A DNA stretch of 64,000 nucleotides from Pedobacter alluvionis (GCF_003664035.1 NZ_RCCK01000010.1:992001-1056000), one strand, 5' to 3'; positions 15,750-24,563 are shown, counted from the first letter of the stretch. Numbers and translations: made by a program. The notes: generated by a model not told the origin, from the sequence alone.

Positions 15750-16724
15750 ATGGTTTATAAGATGCGAAAAGCATATAAATATTGCTATTTTTATAAACTT
15801 AAACGATATCAATTGAAAAAAGGGAAAGAATACGAATTATTGATAGAGCAAATATACCGTGAACTCGGCGACAGTACCATTATAAAACAAGATGATCATG
15901 TTTGGGGTGAGGAAACGAATTCTTTCAGACAAATTGATTTGAGTATAAGATATAACGTTTCGGATATTGAGCTTTTAGTAATCGTACAGGCAAAAGACTG
16001 GAAGCACCCGGCCGACATCAAAGTGGTCGGAGAATTTAAATCAGTCATAGATGATGTTAAAGCACAAAAAGGAATCTTAATCTGTCGATCAGGATTTACT
16101 AAAAAGGCAATTGAGTATGCAAAAAAACTAAGAATAGACCTTCTATCTGCGCATACATCCATTAATGACGACTGGTCGTATAAACTATCCATCCCAGTAA
16201 TAAATAAAAAACAGATTTTTGCTACAACATCTGATATAGTGTTACCTTGTGCTGGTGGAGAAAATATAACCGTAAATTCGAAAGGTGCGGTTTATAAAAT
16301 TGGTGAAAAAATTTATGATTATGGTGGATTTTTAAGTGAAAGTATTGGAGGAACGGGCAATTTGGTAAAAAGTGGAAAAGAAATAAAAATTAGAATTCCA
16401 CTACAGAACTGTTCCTCAAATTTATTCAATAATGAATGGCGAGATATGGTTGAATTGAATTTTTCTTATACTTACCTGAAAACAATATACCTAAAATCAG
16501 ATCTTAAGCCAGAGGAATATAGAATTCTAAAAAGCCATACATCAGAGAAAGTTACACATTCCTTTGTCAACTTCGATAAACTGATGCCACTTATAAAAGA
16601 AAAGGAAAAGTGGAGAAGAATAGACAAATCGGAATATGAAAATTTTAGTAATAAAACCCATATTCGAATGAATTCAATTGAAATGGATTATTTCGGAACT
16701 TTCAATTTCGAATTTTTTAAATAA
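15750..16724 (+). CDS. Mrr-like restriction endonuclease (PD-(D/E)xK fold)
   Basis: A protein of up to 324 residues with an N-terminal Mrr-type nuclease domain. KKGKEYELLIEQIYREL begins the fold. The active site reads as Asp in RQIDLSIR followed by the strand IVQAKDW, where QxK replaces the ExK of most family members, as is usual in Mrr proteins. The following VVGEFKSVIDDVKAQKGILI and GFTKKAIEYAK are also typical. The C-terminal 150 residues are unrecognised and might read modified bases. The start is uncertain: ATG 15750 or 15762 gives a basic N-terminus lying just past the MITE, while a TTG at 15813 would begin exactly at the conserved part. Insertion of the MITE 17 bases upstream may have changed its promoter. 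Confidence 0.75.
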   Translation: MVYKMRKAYKYCYFYKLKRYQLKKGKEYELLIEQIYRELGDSTIIKQDDHVWGEETNSFRQIDLSIRYNVSDIELLVIVQAKDWKHPADIKVVGEFKSVIDDVKAQKGILICRSGFTKKAIEYAKKLRIDLLSAHTSINDDWSYKLSIPVINKKQIFATTSDIVLPCAGGENITVNSKGAVYKIGEKIYDYGGFLSESIGGTGNLVKSGKEIKIRIPLQNCSSNLFNNEWRDMVELNFSYTYLKTIYLKSDLKPEEYRILKSHTSEKVTHSFVNFDKLMPLIKEKEKWRRIDKSEYENFSNKTHIRMNSIEMDYFGTFNFEFFK

Positions 16725-16892
16725 CAGTATCTTTTATAACATTATTAATCTTATTTGCAAAATCTAACCAATTAATATTTTCTTCTAGGTTTTTGTAAAT
16801 GCGATCTGCTTGAGACTAAGATTAGCCCGTTCAATAATTATATCGGAAATTAAATCCCAAAGCGTTTCTGGTGCTATAATATATTTTATCAT
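16718..16892 (-). pseudogene. Small unknown gene with one frameshift
   Basis: The minus strand from ATG at 16892 reads MIKYIIAPETLWDLISDIII, then ERANLSLKQ. After one frame change it continues ADRIYKNLEENINWLDFANK to a stop near 16718. The two halves join into a plausible 57-residue helical protein of unknown family. Its end overlaps the end of the Mrr-like gene on the other strand. Confidence 0.45.
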
Positions 16893-16992
16893 ACTAATTT
16901 TATTTGTTAAAACAAATCTGCTGCACTGATCACTTCCATTTTAAGTTTTTATGACATTAAAGACTCTTTTAAAAGCAAGTCAAAGAGTAACT

Positions 16993-17385
16993 TCAAATTA
17001 CGTTTCTATCAGTTGTCTGTACAAGCGTGGCGTACTCCATTTCGACAACCATGATTAGAACGGGATCAGCATTATCAACCAATATGGCTACCTCTCTGGC
17101 AAACTCAATCCCTTTTTACCGACCTTCAGAGCCCTTAGAAACAGAGGGGGAGTAAATGAACTCATCAGGGATATGATGATTGATAACCAAAAGGCATCCG
17201 ATAGATCCACGAAGGTTCCATACAATATCACCAAATCCACCTTCAGACTTTGTTTTGGCTCTGGCCAAGTCAATTACTTTACAGCCAGTTTTAAACAATG
17301 CCTTAGCCATATCATAAATAACTGAGTTAACATCATCCGACATCCATTTCTTTAATTCCGATTCTAAGAAGTCATTTGATAACAT
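16993..17385 (-). pseudogene. Phage-type structural gene remnant with one in-frame stop
   Basis: The frame runs from ATG 17385 (MLSNDFLESELKKWMSDDVN) through ALFKTGCKVIDLARAKTKSE to a TAA near 17116. It resumes in the same frame with KGIEFAREVAILVDNADPVL and MVVEMEYATLV to a stop at 16993. The MEYAxxVE-like ending and overall length (about 130 residues) resemble phage neck or tail-completion proteins of the gp10 type, but no other phage genes are present. I call it a prophage relic with low certainty about family. Confidence 0.45.
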
Positions 17386-17548
17386 TGATTATTGCGTATT
17401 AAATTGTATGTTAATTTATTAATCCAGTTTTTTGTACTCTTGTAAAGAGTAGTGCGTTAGAAATCTTTTTGAATTTGTTAAATCGTTAATGTCTTACTAG
17501 GTAACATGTTAAGTGTTCCGCTCAGCAGGTAATTGAATTTTGGCATAT

Positions 17549-17579
17549 TTTAAGCCCTCACCATCCGTAAGGGCTTAAA
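17549..17579. terminator. Hairpin terminator after the 212-codon gene
   Basis: TTTAAGCCCT (17549-17558) and AGGGCTTAAA (17570-17579) are perfect complements. It lies 18 bases past the stop of the minus-strand gene. The trailing T-run is weak. Confidence 0.6.
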
Positions 17580-17596
17580 TTTAGTTCAACCATTCC

Positions 17597-18235
17597 TCAC
17601 TCAAAACTTCCTTTCCCATCAACACTATAACTGTAAATCACCATATATTCGGTTCCATTCTTTTGGAAATGTCCGATAGGAATATCACCTTTTTCAAAAT
17701 AGGCCGATTTGCTTTCGAATGGAATACCGCAAAGCATTTTATTCGGTTCTGTTTGATGATAAACAACATCGTTTCTATGGTTTGCAATGGCGATTAATGC
17801 TGATAAACTTTTGCTCGATCCTTTTTGGTTACACTTTGGATGGTGCGGGTGCTGATTGGCCGATACCCAGGCACCAGGCACCATTGGTTTATAAAATTTG
17901 CCAAGTGGTATATCGAATCTGCGTGGCAAAAAACAAGAGGCTATTGTTCCATTTTTAGTAATGGTTCCGGTTTCTATAAAGAAATGGGTAATTCGAATCC
18001 AATGCCGGGTGAGTTGATACACATATTCCCTTATGGAATTTTGTCCATCTTCTAAAAATTCTGCCCAACCAGTGTAACGTGGCAAAGTCATCATGATTTC
18101 AGAAACATGGCCATCAATATGATGTAAGGTAGCCTTTACTGCACAAATTGCAGGTAATACATTCATGTTGGCTGTTTCAGCTGCAACCTGAGCAGGGAGC
18201 TGTGTGTTTTGATTTTTACTTTTGGTAGTTCGCAT
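17597..18235 (-). CDS. Unknown 212-residue protein under a structured leader
   Basis: I do not recognise this family. The N-terminus (MRTTKSKNQNTQLPAQVAAE) is basic and Gln/Asn-rich. The middle has LPRYTGWAEFLEDGQNSIRE and a basic hydrophobic helix (YVYQLTRHWIRITHFF). The C-terminus is beta-rich with GTEYMVIYSYSVDGKG. No signal peptide or catalytic motif is evident. A degraded second copy of its 5' end lies at 26740-26850, so it is a multi-copy, probably mobile or lineage-specific gene. Its start codon lies within a 14-bp stem of the upstream leader, described separately, which suggests control of translation initiation. Confidence 0.65.
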   Translation of the reverse strand: MRTTKSKNQNTQLPAQVAAETANMNVLPAICAVKATLHHIDGHVSEIMMTLPRYTGWAEFLEDGQNSIREYVYQLTRHWIRITHFFIETGTITKNGTIASCFLPRRFDIPLGKFYKPMVPGAWVSANQHPHHPKCNQKGSSKSLSALIAIANHRNDVVYHQTEPNKMLCGIPFESKSAYFEKGDIPIGHFQKNGTEYMVIYSYSVDGKGSFE

Positions 18236-18398
18236 AACCGTAAAATAAAGTATCCTGGTCGCTGCGAACTACCAAATAACTCTTCACAGAGAAATTGAAA
18301 ATGTGGGGCTACCACTCGACCAGGAATATTGTTAAAGAAATTTAATTGATTTTAGCTCTGTGTTTAAGTGAATGATGATATTAATTAGTAATTCGCAT
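18221..18398 (-). promoter_or_regulatory. Leader with alternative hairpins and leader peptide before the 212-codon gene
   Basis: In the mRNA sense, a five-codon frame ATG-CGA-ATT-ACT-AAT-TAA (MRITN, 18398-18381) comes first. The middle arm TTTGGTAGTTCGCA (18276-18263) follows, then the gene start ATGCGAACTACCAAA (18235-18221). The middle arm is the exact complement of the start region, so the ATG can be sequestered. It can also pair, through G-U wobbles, with the leader-peptide frame, which resembles the gene start. A further pair, CCTGGTCG with CGACCAGG, brackets the middle arm. The layout is that of a translational attenuator. A second copy at 26.8-27.0 kb keeps the pairing with four compensated changes. 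Confidence 0.6.
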
Positions 18399-18581
18399 AG
18401 GCAATTTAGAAAAAACATCTCAAATCACAAAGAACTTTAATTATTAATTTGGTTTCTCATTAGCGTTCAAAGTAGCTTCGGTTATCCCATACTTTTTGTC
18501 CTATTGTAATCTTGCACTTTCAGTGCATAGTGGCCTAGTTTCTAATAATGAATTGGGAAAACAAATTGCAATGAAAGTCCA

Positions 18582-18619
18582 AAAAGACAAAGGAACGAAT
18601 TCCGCTCCCTTTGTCTTTT
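18582..18619. terminator. Strong hairpin terminator after VOC gene
   Basis: AAAAGACAAAGG (18582-18593) and CCTTTGTCTTTT (18608-18619) pair perfectly. It sits just past the stop of the minus-strand VOC gene and can act in both directions. Confidence 0.75.
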
Positions 18620-18625
18620 GACTGC

Positions 18626-19180
18626 TCATCGGTTCTCGAAAAACCTTTTCTGTGCCATTAAGGCTTCATCTAAAGATTTTTGAATATATGCAATACCTTG
18701 TACGGCTTCCGGAGTAGAAGCTATTTGTCCAATTTCCTCTGGTTTGGTAAAGTCGATTTCCTCAATGCGTTGATTTATCCACCACAGGTTCCCAAATGGA
18801 TCGAGAATCCTGCAAACCTTTTCTCCAAACCAAAGGGCGGTAATGTCGGTAACTGATGTAGCTCCAAGCTTTAGAGATTTTTGATAAACATCTTCAACAT
18901 CGCTGACGTACAAATTTAGAAAACCTGGGGTCGGAGGCCAGCCTTCTCTTGAGTCAAAAAGCATAACTAATGCATCTCCAATTTTTACGACTACATGAAT
19001 GATGGCTCCTTGTTCATTTGTAATTCTGCTATGAGGAACCTCTTGCGCATCAAAAGCAGTTGTTAAAAAATCAATTAACCTGGCTGAGGATGGAGAAATA
19101 ATCCAGGGTGTTACTGTTGTGTAGTGCTCAGGCACTATATTAAGTTTTTTCACTTCCATAATACTCATTTTTTTATTCAA
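18626..19180 (-). CDS. VOC-family (PhnB/glyoxalase-like) protein
   Basis: A 184-residue vicinal-oxygen-chelate protein. It has the paired beta-alpha-beta-beta-beta pattern with STAxxLIDFL-like opening (SSARLIDFLTTAFDAQEVPH), GDALVMLFDS in the middle, LYVSDVEDVYQKSLKLGATS at the second module and the closing RILDPFGNLWWINQRIEEID. The WFGEKVCRILDPFGNLW segment is characteristic of the PhnB-like subgroup, whose members include resistance proteins and enzymes of unknown substrate. A later start at Met8 (19159) is equally possible. It is a single gene followed by a strong terminator. Confidence 0.85.
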   Translation of the reverse strand: MNKKMSIMEVKKLNIVPEHYTTVTPWIISPSSARLIDFLTTAFDAQEVPHSRITNEQGAIIHVVVKIGDALVMLFDSREGWPPTPGFLNLYVSDVEDVYQKSLKLGATSVTDITALWFGEKVCRILDPFGNLWWINQRIEEIDFTKPEEIGQIASTPEAVQGIAYIQKSLDEALMAQKRFFENR

Positions 19181-19393
19181 AGATATTTGCTCATACTGAC
19201 AACCCTATGTCAGTTGTAAATCTTAAAGTGTAATTAAAGCAATGTTATTAACGCTGTATTTTGCTTGATCAGTTGTTAGCCTGGTTCTGGGAAGAATGAA
19301 ATAAATGGAAATTAGGGTATAAATTACGATGGCTAGCCAGCTATTAACCCAGCTTAATCCAGCGCCTATCAAATAAACCACAGAAACATAAAA

Positions 19394-19942
19394 TTACGAA
19401 AAGCTTACTAACGGTTTGCTGTTAAGTGCCTGTACCAGGCAGAAAAGCGCCAAAGCTCCGTAAACTAAGCCTAAGACTATAACCCATTTAATATCTTTGA
19501 GAAAATAATAAGCCACCAGCGGTAATACCTGCAGGGCATGCATCCCTACAAAATGCGCGATACGCAGATCGCCATATTTACGGCTCCAGTTAAGCAATGG
19601 TAAACCATCGCCATCGCCTGAACCGCCAACACTATGTGAACCGTTGGCCCCCATAATAGCGCCCTCAAACGCAAATATGACAAATAAAAATATGCCTAAA
19701 CGGATAGCCCAGAGATAATAGTTGGGGAGTTTTGGAAATTCTCCCGTAAAAAATAAAATGCCGATATAGCCGTTGTACAAAGTGGCCGCAATGGCGGCAA
19801 AAGCCATGGCCGCGGTAAGCGAAGTATAAAGCGATGAACTCACATTATAGTGTGACAACTGACCACGGGCCGCCTGAAAAGTGATGTAGAACAATTCGAA
19901 CCCCAGCAGGACAATGGTTGCAACAGGAACAACCGGAACAGG
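19394..19942 (-). pseudogene. Integral membrane protein lacking its 5' end
   Basis: The frame is open from a stop at about 19943 and encodes FELFYITFQAARGQLSHYNV followed by three or four transmembrane segments (AMAFAAIAATLYNGYIGILF; LGIFLFVIFAFEGAIMGANG; MHALQVLPLVAYYFLKDIKW; VLGLVYGALALFCLVQAL). No ATG occurs in the conserved part. A TTG at 19894 is the only start-like codon. The NWSRKYGDLRIAHFVGMHAL block is conserved in Bacteroidota membrane proteins that carry additional N-terminal helices, so the 5' end appears deleted, replaced upstream by an AraC fragment on the other strand. Confidence 0.6.
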
Positions 19943-19983
19943 TTACTAGCTTGATTGTTGAATTTTTGCAAAACTCAAAATAG

Positions 19984-20143
19984 ATGGCATATGATACTAT
20001 TTCGCAGTATTTAAAGACTGATGAGACGCTAATGGCATGCAAACTTTTTCTCCAAATCGTGGACTTGGGGTTAGTGGAACCCTGTGCATGAAATCGGCTA
20101 TCAATTAGATTTTGAATATCCGCAGTTGTTCAGTAAATTATAG
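19984..20143 (+). pseudogene. AraC-family C-terminal fragment
   Basis: Frames between 19984 and 20143 give QYLKTDETLMACKLFLQIVD and, after a frame change, VHEIGYQLDFEYPQLFSKL with a stop at 20141. This matches the second helix-turn-helix of AraC regulators (EAKRLLL...SVSEIAYQLGFEYPQYFSRLF). The fragment abuts the truncated membrane-protein gene and marks a deletion or rearrangement junction. Confidence 0.6.
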
Positions 20144-20331
20144 GCTAAACCAACCTAACTCCAATGGAGTATAGGCAATCATTTAATTAAATTATTAGGG
20201 TTATGGGACTAACATCCTCCTTCTATTAACATTTGTGCTTATTATTCCCCTTCTTTGCAAGTCGCAAAACCGTTAAAGGGCATTTTATTCCCTCCGTTAA
20301 TAAATGAAAAAGAAATCGAAAAAAAACGATA

Positions 20332-21153
20332 ATGCAAAATAGCAGCCCAGCGTATACCAACTATCGCATCAATATTCCTGAAGGTTATGAAAAGGTATTT
20401 ACCCACTTTTATTATGCCAAAAATAACACAGGTGAGATAATCACCAAAAAATTGATACCATCCTATCAAACTATTTTGATATTCAGTTTTGCAGAAAGCC
20501 CATATTTCAGATCGAAACAAAATCTATATTTAGAAGTAAACAAATATCTGATGCTGGGGCCTATCAAACATATCATCGAGTATGCTCTGCCCCCAAATGC
20601 AGAAATGCTATTGGTTAATTTTAAAGATGATGCCTTCTTTCGTTTCTTCGGAAATGCGACTATTGCCGAGCATTTACCTATGGTGCCAAATGAATCGGTG
20701 AACGAAGATCCTTTTATGATTTTGTGGCATGAACTAAATAACATCAATGATATTCAGGCAAAAGTTAACCATATCCTACAGTTCAGTGCACCATATTTTG
20801 AAAGCCAAAGTAAAATTGCAGAACAGCTAATAAACTTTAATGATGAAACATTAAGTCCCATCAAATCTATTGCCGGTCAAAATAAACAAACAGAACGCAA
20901 TACCCAGCTTAACCATCAAAAACACTTTGGATATTCTGCCAAGGAATACAACCGATACACAAGATTTATAAAAGCCATAGCACTCATAGACCATATTGCT
21001 TTTACAAATGCTAAAATTGATTGGTTCGAAGTTGTTGGGCACTGTGGGTATTATGACCAAAGTCAGCTTATCAATGATTTTAAACACTTTATCGAGCTTA
21101 GTCCAACTAAATACCTTAAGTTTCAACAAGACATTTGCAATGCTAAATCCTGA
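20332..21153 (+). CDS. AraC-family transcriptional regulator
   Basis: A 273-residue regulator. Residues 1-150 form a cupin-like sensory domain (KLIPSYQTILIFSFAESPYF; NKYLMLGPIKHIIEYALPPN) of the type seen in AraC proteins that lack a classical ligand cupin. The C-terminal part (residues 185-270) is a divergent AraC DNA-binding domain: HFGYSAKEYNRYTRFIKAIA, then WFEVVGHCGYYDQSQLINDF and LSPTKYLKFQ. The dehydrogenase gene that follows by 86 bases on the same strand is its likely target. Expression controls are not visible. Confidence 0.85.
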   Translation: MQNSSPAYTNYRINIPEGYEKVFTHFYYAKNNTGEIITKKLIPSYQTILIFSFAESPYFRSKQNLYLEVNKYLMLGPIKHIIEYALPPNAEMLLVNFKDDAFFRFFGNATIAEHLPMVPNESVNEDPFMILWHELNNINDIQAKVNHILQFSAPYFESQSKIAEQLINFNDETLSPIKSIAGQNKQTERNTQLNHQKHFGYSAKEYNRYTRFIKAIALIDHIAFTNAKIDWFEVVGHCGYYDQSQLINDFKHFIELSPTKYLKFQQDICNAKS

Positions 21154-21239
21154 TTTCGTTTTCTTACAATTTTAACGAATAGCACTAAACTACCTTTGGT
21201 TCATCAATTAATAATAAAAACAATTTAAAAAATAAACTC

Positions 21240-22196
21240 ATGAAACAGACAATTTTAGGCGCAGGTGGTGCAATAGGCATTGAACTTGCAAAAGCATTGG
21301 CCCAATATACCTCAGACATCCGCTTGGTTAGTAGAAATCCTGAAAAAGTAAATCAGACAGACAACCTGTTTCCGGCTGACCTTAGCAAAAGGGAGGAAGT
21401 GTTTAAAGCCGTGCAAGACTCAAAAATAACTTACGTGGCCATCGGATTTCCCTATAAAGCAAGTGTATGGAAAGAAAATTGGCCATCATTTATACAAAAT
21501 GTGGTAGATGCCTGCCTTGAATATAATTCAAAGCTTGTATTTTTCGACAATGTGTATGCCATCGGTGGTAACAATGTTAACCATATTACAGAAAGCTCTC
21601 CAATAAGCCCAACAAGCAAGAAAGGTGAAGTTAGAGCAGAAGTTGACAGGATTATTTTGGAAAATATGGAGAAGAATAAATTGCAGGCACTTATTGCAAG
21701 ATCACCCGATTTTTTTGGAGGTACGGCAAGACAAACCAGTGTAATGATGAACCTTGTTTATGACAATCTTATCAAAGATAAAAAAGCACAATGGTTTTGT
21801 AACGCCAAACATTGTCACAGTATGGGCTATGTACCAGAACTTGCCAAAGGAACGGCTATGTTAGGGAATACAGATGAAGCCTACAATCAAATCTGGAATT
21901 TACCCACTAGCCCAAAGCGGATAACTGGTGAAGAATGGATCAACCTTTTTGCCAAAGAACTGGGAAAAGAAAATAAATTTTCGGTTCTGCCAAATTGGTT
22001 AGTAAAAGGATTGGGATTGTTTGTGCCTGTTATGAAAGAATTGGCCGAGATGAATTATCAATATGACAGAGATTATTTTTTCGATAGTTCGAAGTTCAAC
22101 AATTACTTCAATTTTACTCCGATAACCCATGCTGTTGCTGTTAAACAGGCAATAGCACAAATGAACGACATTAACAATAAAACAACGACAAGATAA
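21240..22196 (+). CDS. NAD(P)-binding epimerase/dehydratase-like SDR protein
   Basis: A 318-residue extended short-chain dehydrogenase-like protein. The dinucleotide motif is GAGGAIG at residues 7-13, near the very start (MKQTILGAGGAIGIELAKAL). FFDNVYAIGG (about 100-109) and RSPDFFGG (about 154-161) are typical of the NmrA/epimerase branch. The YxxxK catalytic pair is not obvious, so it may act as a nucleotide-sensing or atypical enzyme. It pairs with the AraC regulator just upstream. Confidence 0.82.
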   Translation: MKQTILGAGGAIGIELAKALAQYTSDIRLVSRNPEKVNQTDNLFPADLSKREEVFKAVQDSKITYVAIGFPYKASVWKENWPSFIQNVVDACLEYNSKLVFFDNVYAIGGNNVNHITESSPISPTSKKGEVRAEVDRIILENMEKNKLQALIARSPDFFGGTARQTSVMMNLVYDNLIKDKKAQWFCNAKHCHSMGYVPELAKGTAMLGNTDEAYNQIWNLPTSPKRITGEEWINLFAKELGKENKFSVLPNWLVKGLGLFVPVMKELAEMNYQYDRDYFFDSSKFNNYFNFTPITHAVAVKQAIAQMNDINNKTTTR

Positions 22197-22392
22197 CAGC
22201 AACCTGGTGATATGGTAGCAACCTTTTCTAAAACCCTGCTCATCTTTTGGTAATTTATCAAACCACCACCATTCGCAAATATTTAAGCCATTTTTACCTG
22301 CAACCCTAAAAAGACCAGGATCTAACAGGTAAAATTTAAATTATTTGCCATTTGACAACTTCTAACAATAAGACACTAGCTATCTTGAGACA

Positions 22393-22962
22393 ATGGAAAA
22401 TCTGATAAATTATTTACTTCAATTTGGACAACTTAATCAGCAACAAATTGAACTAATTAAAAGCAAGGCGAAAGTAATTGAACTTAAAAAAGAAGATTAT
22501 TTTTCAGAAGCAGGGAAAATCTCCCGACAGGTTGCATTCGTTGACGGTGGAATTTTACGGGTTTGCTATTACAATAATAAAGGCGAAGAAATTACAAGGT
22601 ATTTTATAGACGAAAACAATTTTGCTGTTGACTTAAATAGTTTTTCTTATCAAATTCCATCTTCTGAATATGTGCAGGCGGTTACAGACTGCAAACTTTT
22701 AGTTTTTTCGGCAGAAGCTTTAAAAGACTTATCACTTACAATCATTGCTTGGAACAGCATTATTAGCGCAATAACGGCAAAGTCATTAATTGAGAAAGTA
22801 AATCGGATTAGTCCGATGCTTGCTGAAGATGCTAAGGCTCGATATATAAGTTTTCTTGACAAATTTCCCCAGCTTGCAAACCGAATACCACTTTCATTAT
22901 TGGCTTCGTATTTAGGAATAACACAATCATCCTTGAGTAGAATAAGAAAAAATATTCGTTAG
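22393..22962 (+). CDS. Crp/Fnr-family transcriptional regulator
   Basis: A 189-residue cyclic-nucleotide-binding-fold regulator of the Bacteroidota type. The cNMP-binding-like barrel spans residues 15-115 (DYFSEAGKISRQVAFVDGGI; ITRYFIDENNFAVDLNSFSY), but the residues that bind cAMP are not conserved. The C-terminal helix-turn-helix is PLSLLASYLGITQSSLSRIRKN (about 167-188). Proteins of this type commonly control a small neighbouring gene. Here an SRPBCC protein follows after 75 bases. Confidence 0.88.
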   Translation: MENLINYLLQFGQLNQQQIELIKSKAKVIELKKEDYFSEAGKISRQVAFVDGGILRVCYYNNKGEEITRYFIDENNFAVDLNSFSYQIPSSEYVQAVTDCKLLVFSAEALKDLSLTIIAWNSIISAITAKSLIEKVNRISPMLAEDAKARYISFLDKFPQLANRIPLSLLASYLGITQSSLSRIRKNIR

Positions 22963-23037
22963 TTCAGTTTTTGCCATTTGGCAAATGTTGTTAAAAATTA
23001 TGTTGTGAATTTTGCATTATAATTAAACTTAAATACA

Positions 23038-23583
23038 ATGGCAACATTCTTAATGACAATCGGCATCGCAGGAATTGCTTTTGCTCAAAGCAAAAAGTTT
23101 CCACAGGCAAAAATCGTAGTGACGATTAACACACCTATTGACAGTGCTTTTAATTATATTGTTCCTGTTGAGTTATCACACATTTTTAAAAAACATAAAA
23201 ATCTGCCGGCAATAATAAAGACAGATGAAAAAGAAAAGTGGTTTAAAGCAGGGTTGACAAGAACGGTTTACTTTGAAGATGGTTCTACCTCGAAAGAAAC
23301 ACTTTTGACAGTTGTTCCTCATACTTCATTCTCATACAGAATTGAAGATTTCACTTCTCAACTTCGCTTTTTAGCTAAAAGAATTGAAGGGGATTGGATA
23401 TTTACAGACCTTGGTAATGGACAAACTAAAATTGAGTGGACTTATAAAATAGTCCCAAAAAATTTTTTTGCTCGTGGTATTATAAACTTAGTCTTGCTAA
23501 AAAATATAAAGGAACTTTTGAGAAACGCAATGACAATTTTAAAAACAGACCTGGAAGAAGACGAAAAAAAAGGTAGCAGGTAA
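23038..23583 (+). CDS. SRPBCC-family protein (START-like lipid/ligand binding)
   Basis: A 181-residue protein of the START/Bet v1-like SRPBCC fold. After a short hydrophobic N-terminus (MATFLMTIGIAGIAFAQS, possibly a signal peptide ending at AFAQ), the pattern IVVTINTPIDSAFNYIVPVE, followed by RTVYFEDGSTSKETL and TKIEWTYKIVPK, is typical. The C-terminal amphipathic helix (NAMTILKTDLEED) closes the pocket. The ligand is unknown. It follows a Crp-type regulator that may control it. Confidence 0.82.
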   Translation: MATFLMTIGIAGIAFAQSKKFPQAKIVVTINTPIDSAFNYIVPVELSHIFKKHKNLPAIIKTDEKEKWFKAGLTRTVYFEDGSTSKETLLTVVPHTSFSYRIEDFTSQLRFLAKRIEGDWIFTDLGNGQTKIEWTYKIVPKNFFARGIINLVLLKNIKELLRNAMTILKTDLEEDEKKGSR

Positions 23584-24150
23584 CAGCCGTTTTGCAAAAG
23601 CGGTGGTTTGGGATTTATGACAATGATTGCTAAATTTAATTTTTGTGCATCTAAGAAGTTTAGTGCTAAAAATCCCCACATTTAATATTAATTATAAGAA
23701 ATGATTAGTTCTGTATGGCCGTATAATGGTCGGATAGTTGGGCATGGATGCAAAAGTATTTTGCCAAATTTTTTGTTCCGTTATAATCTGGTCAAGGTGA
23801 TCTAAGTTAAAATCACCTTGATTTTTGATGCCAGACTAAATGAATTTTTTTCTCTCTAAATCTTCAATTATTGGTTCAATAAGTTATAAAAAGCGATTTA
23901 AATGTTCAAAATATTCTTTCTAAGGGCTGTTGCAATTAAGGGAGGATTAGCAGATTGTTTGAACGCTTTTGACCAGAAGATATATTGCGGAGACTATAGT
24001 ATTTCGCTCGATATAGATTAATATATTCAACATTAGTGTTAAACCTTCATTTCAATATCTAAATCAGCCAAAGTCTGCCTCTTTTATATTTTGTTAAAAA
24101 TAATTGGATAGTTAATCATTACAACATTGCCCGATAATAGCATAGTGAAA
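23584..24150. other. Gene-free stretch with dispersed repeat family B
   Basis: No intact gene is seen. It contains a hairpin terminator and repeat copy (23792-23925), given separately, and otherwise AT-rich DNA with no coding signal I can support. Confidence 0.5.
23792..23925. repeat. Dispersed repeat family B, terminator plus gene 3' remnant (copy 1)
   Basis: The left end is a perfect hairpin, TCAAGGTGAT and ATCACCTTGA, followed by TTTTT. The right part, read on the minus strand, encodes EYFEHLNRFL and, past a stop, LIEPIIEDLERKKF. Copies at 52070-52195 and 46123-46210 encode related endings (IEHLNRFLLLIKPVIEDLER; REYFQYLKAFLLLIEPTVDD). All three look like 3' ends of one multi-copy gene. 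Confidence 0.55.
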
Positions 24151-24182
24151 GAAAACCGCCTATCTTAGATGCGGCGGTTTTC
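24151..24182. terminator. Terminator after NTF2-like gene
   Basis: GAAAACCGCC (24151-24160) and GGCGGTTTTC (24173-24182) are perfect complements. It lies 40 bases beyond the stop of the minus-strand NTF2-like gene. Confidence 0.75.
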
Positions 24183-24221
24183 TGATGTTGTGTGTCATCG
24201 TGCCATATATAGCCCAAAATA

Positions 24222-24545
24222 TTATTCGGTCACATTTAGGGAATCGATAAGGTTGTCCTTAAAGCCAAAATTGAAATTCAGCTTTACCGGACTTCCCGGA
24301 AAGGTGCCCGAAACATTTGCTGTCAGTACACCGCTTAAGCCAGTCTGCTTATAGCTGAGTGGTTCCAGCTCAGATTTGTACGCATCCATTGCATGCTGGA
24401 TCCATTGATGAATTTCTTGTTTGCCATTATGGGTTTTCCCCTCGTCATGAACGGTGGCAGATTCGGTGAAACAATCCGCAAAAGCCTTGCTATCGCAATT
24501 GTGCTGCGTTTCTATGAAACGCGATACTACTTGTGGTAATTCCAT
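24222..24545 (-). CDS. SnoaL/NTF2-like protein
   Basis: A 107-residue single-domain NTF2/SnoaL-like protein. The opening MELPQVVSRFIETQHNCDSK, then FADCFTESATVHDEGKTHNG and IHQWIQHAMDAYK, is the standard helix-helix-strand start of this cone-shaped fold. The strand-rich second half (GVLTANVSGTFPGSPVKLNF) completes it. Such proteins are isomerases, hydrolases or ligand carriers, and no catalytic pair is evident. It follows the SDR gene by 18 bases on the same strand, a combination often seen in Bacteroidota. Confidence 0.85.
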   Translation of the reverse strand: MELPQVVSRFIETQHNCDSKAFADCFTESATVHDEGKTHNGKQEIHQWIQHAMDAYKSELEPLSYKQTGLSGVLTANVSGTFPGSPVKLNFNFGFKDNLIDSLNVTE

Positions 24546-24563
24546 GATGATATGTTTAAGTGG

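Noticed and set aside
15625-15816. Open frames within and just after the MITE on both strands
   Set aside because: They arise from the element's inverted ends and AT-rich interior; the translations do not resemble protein.
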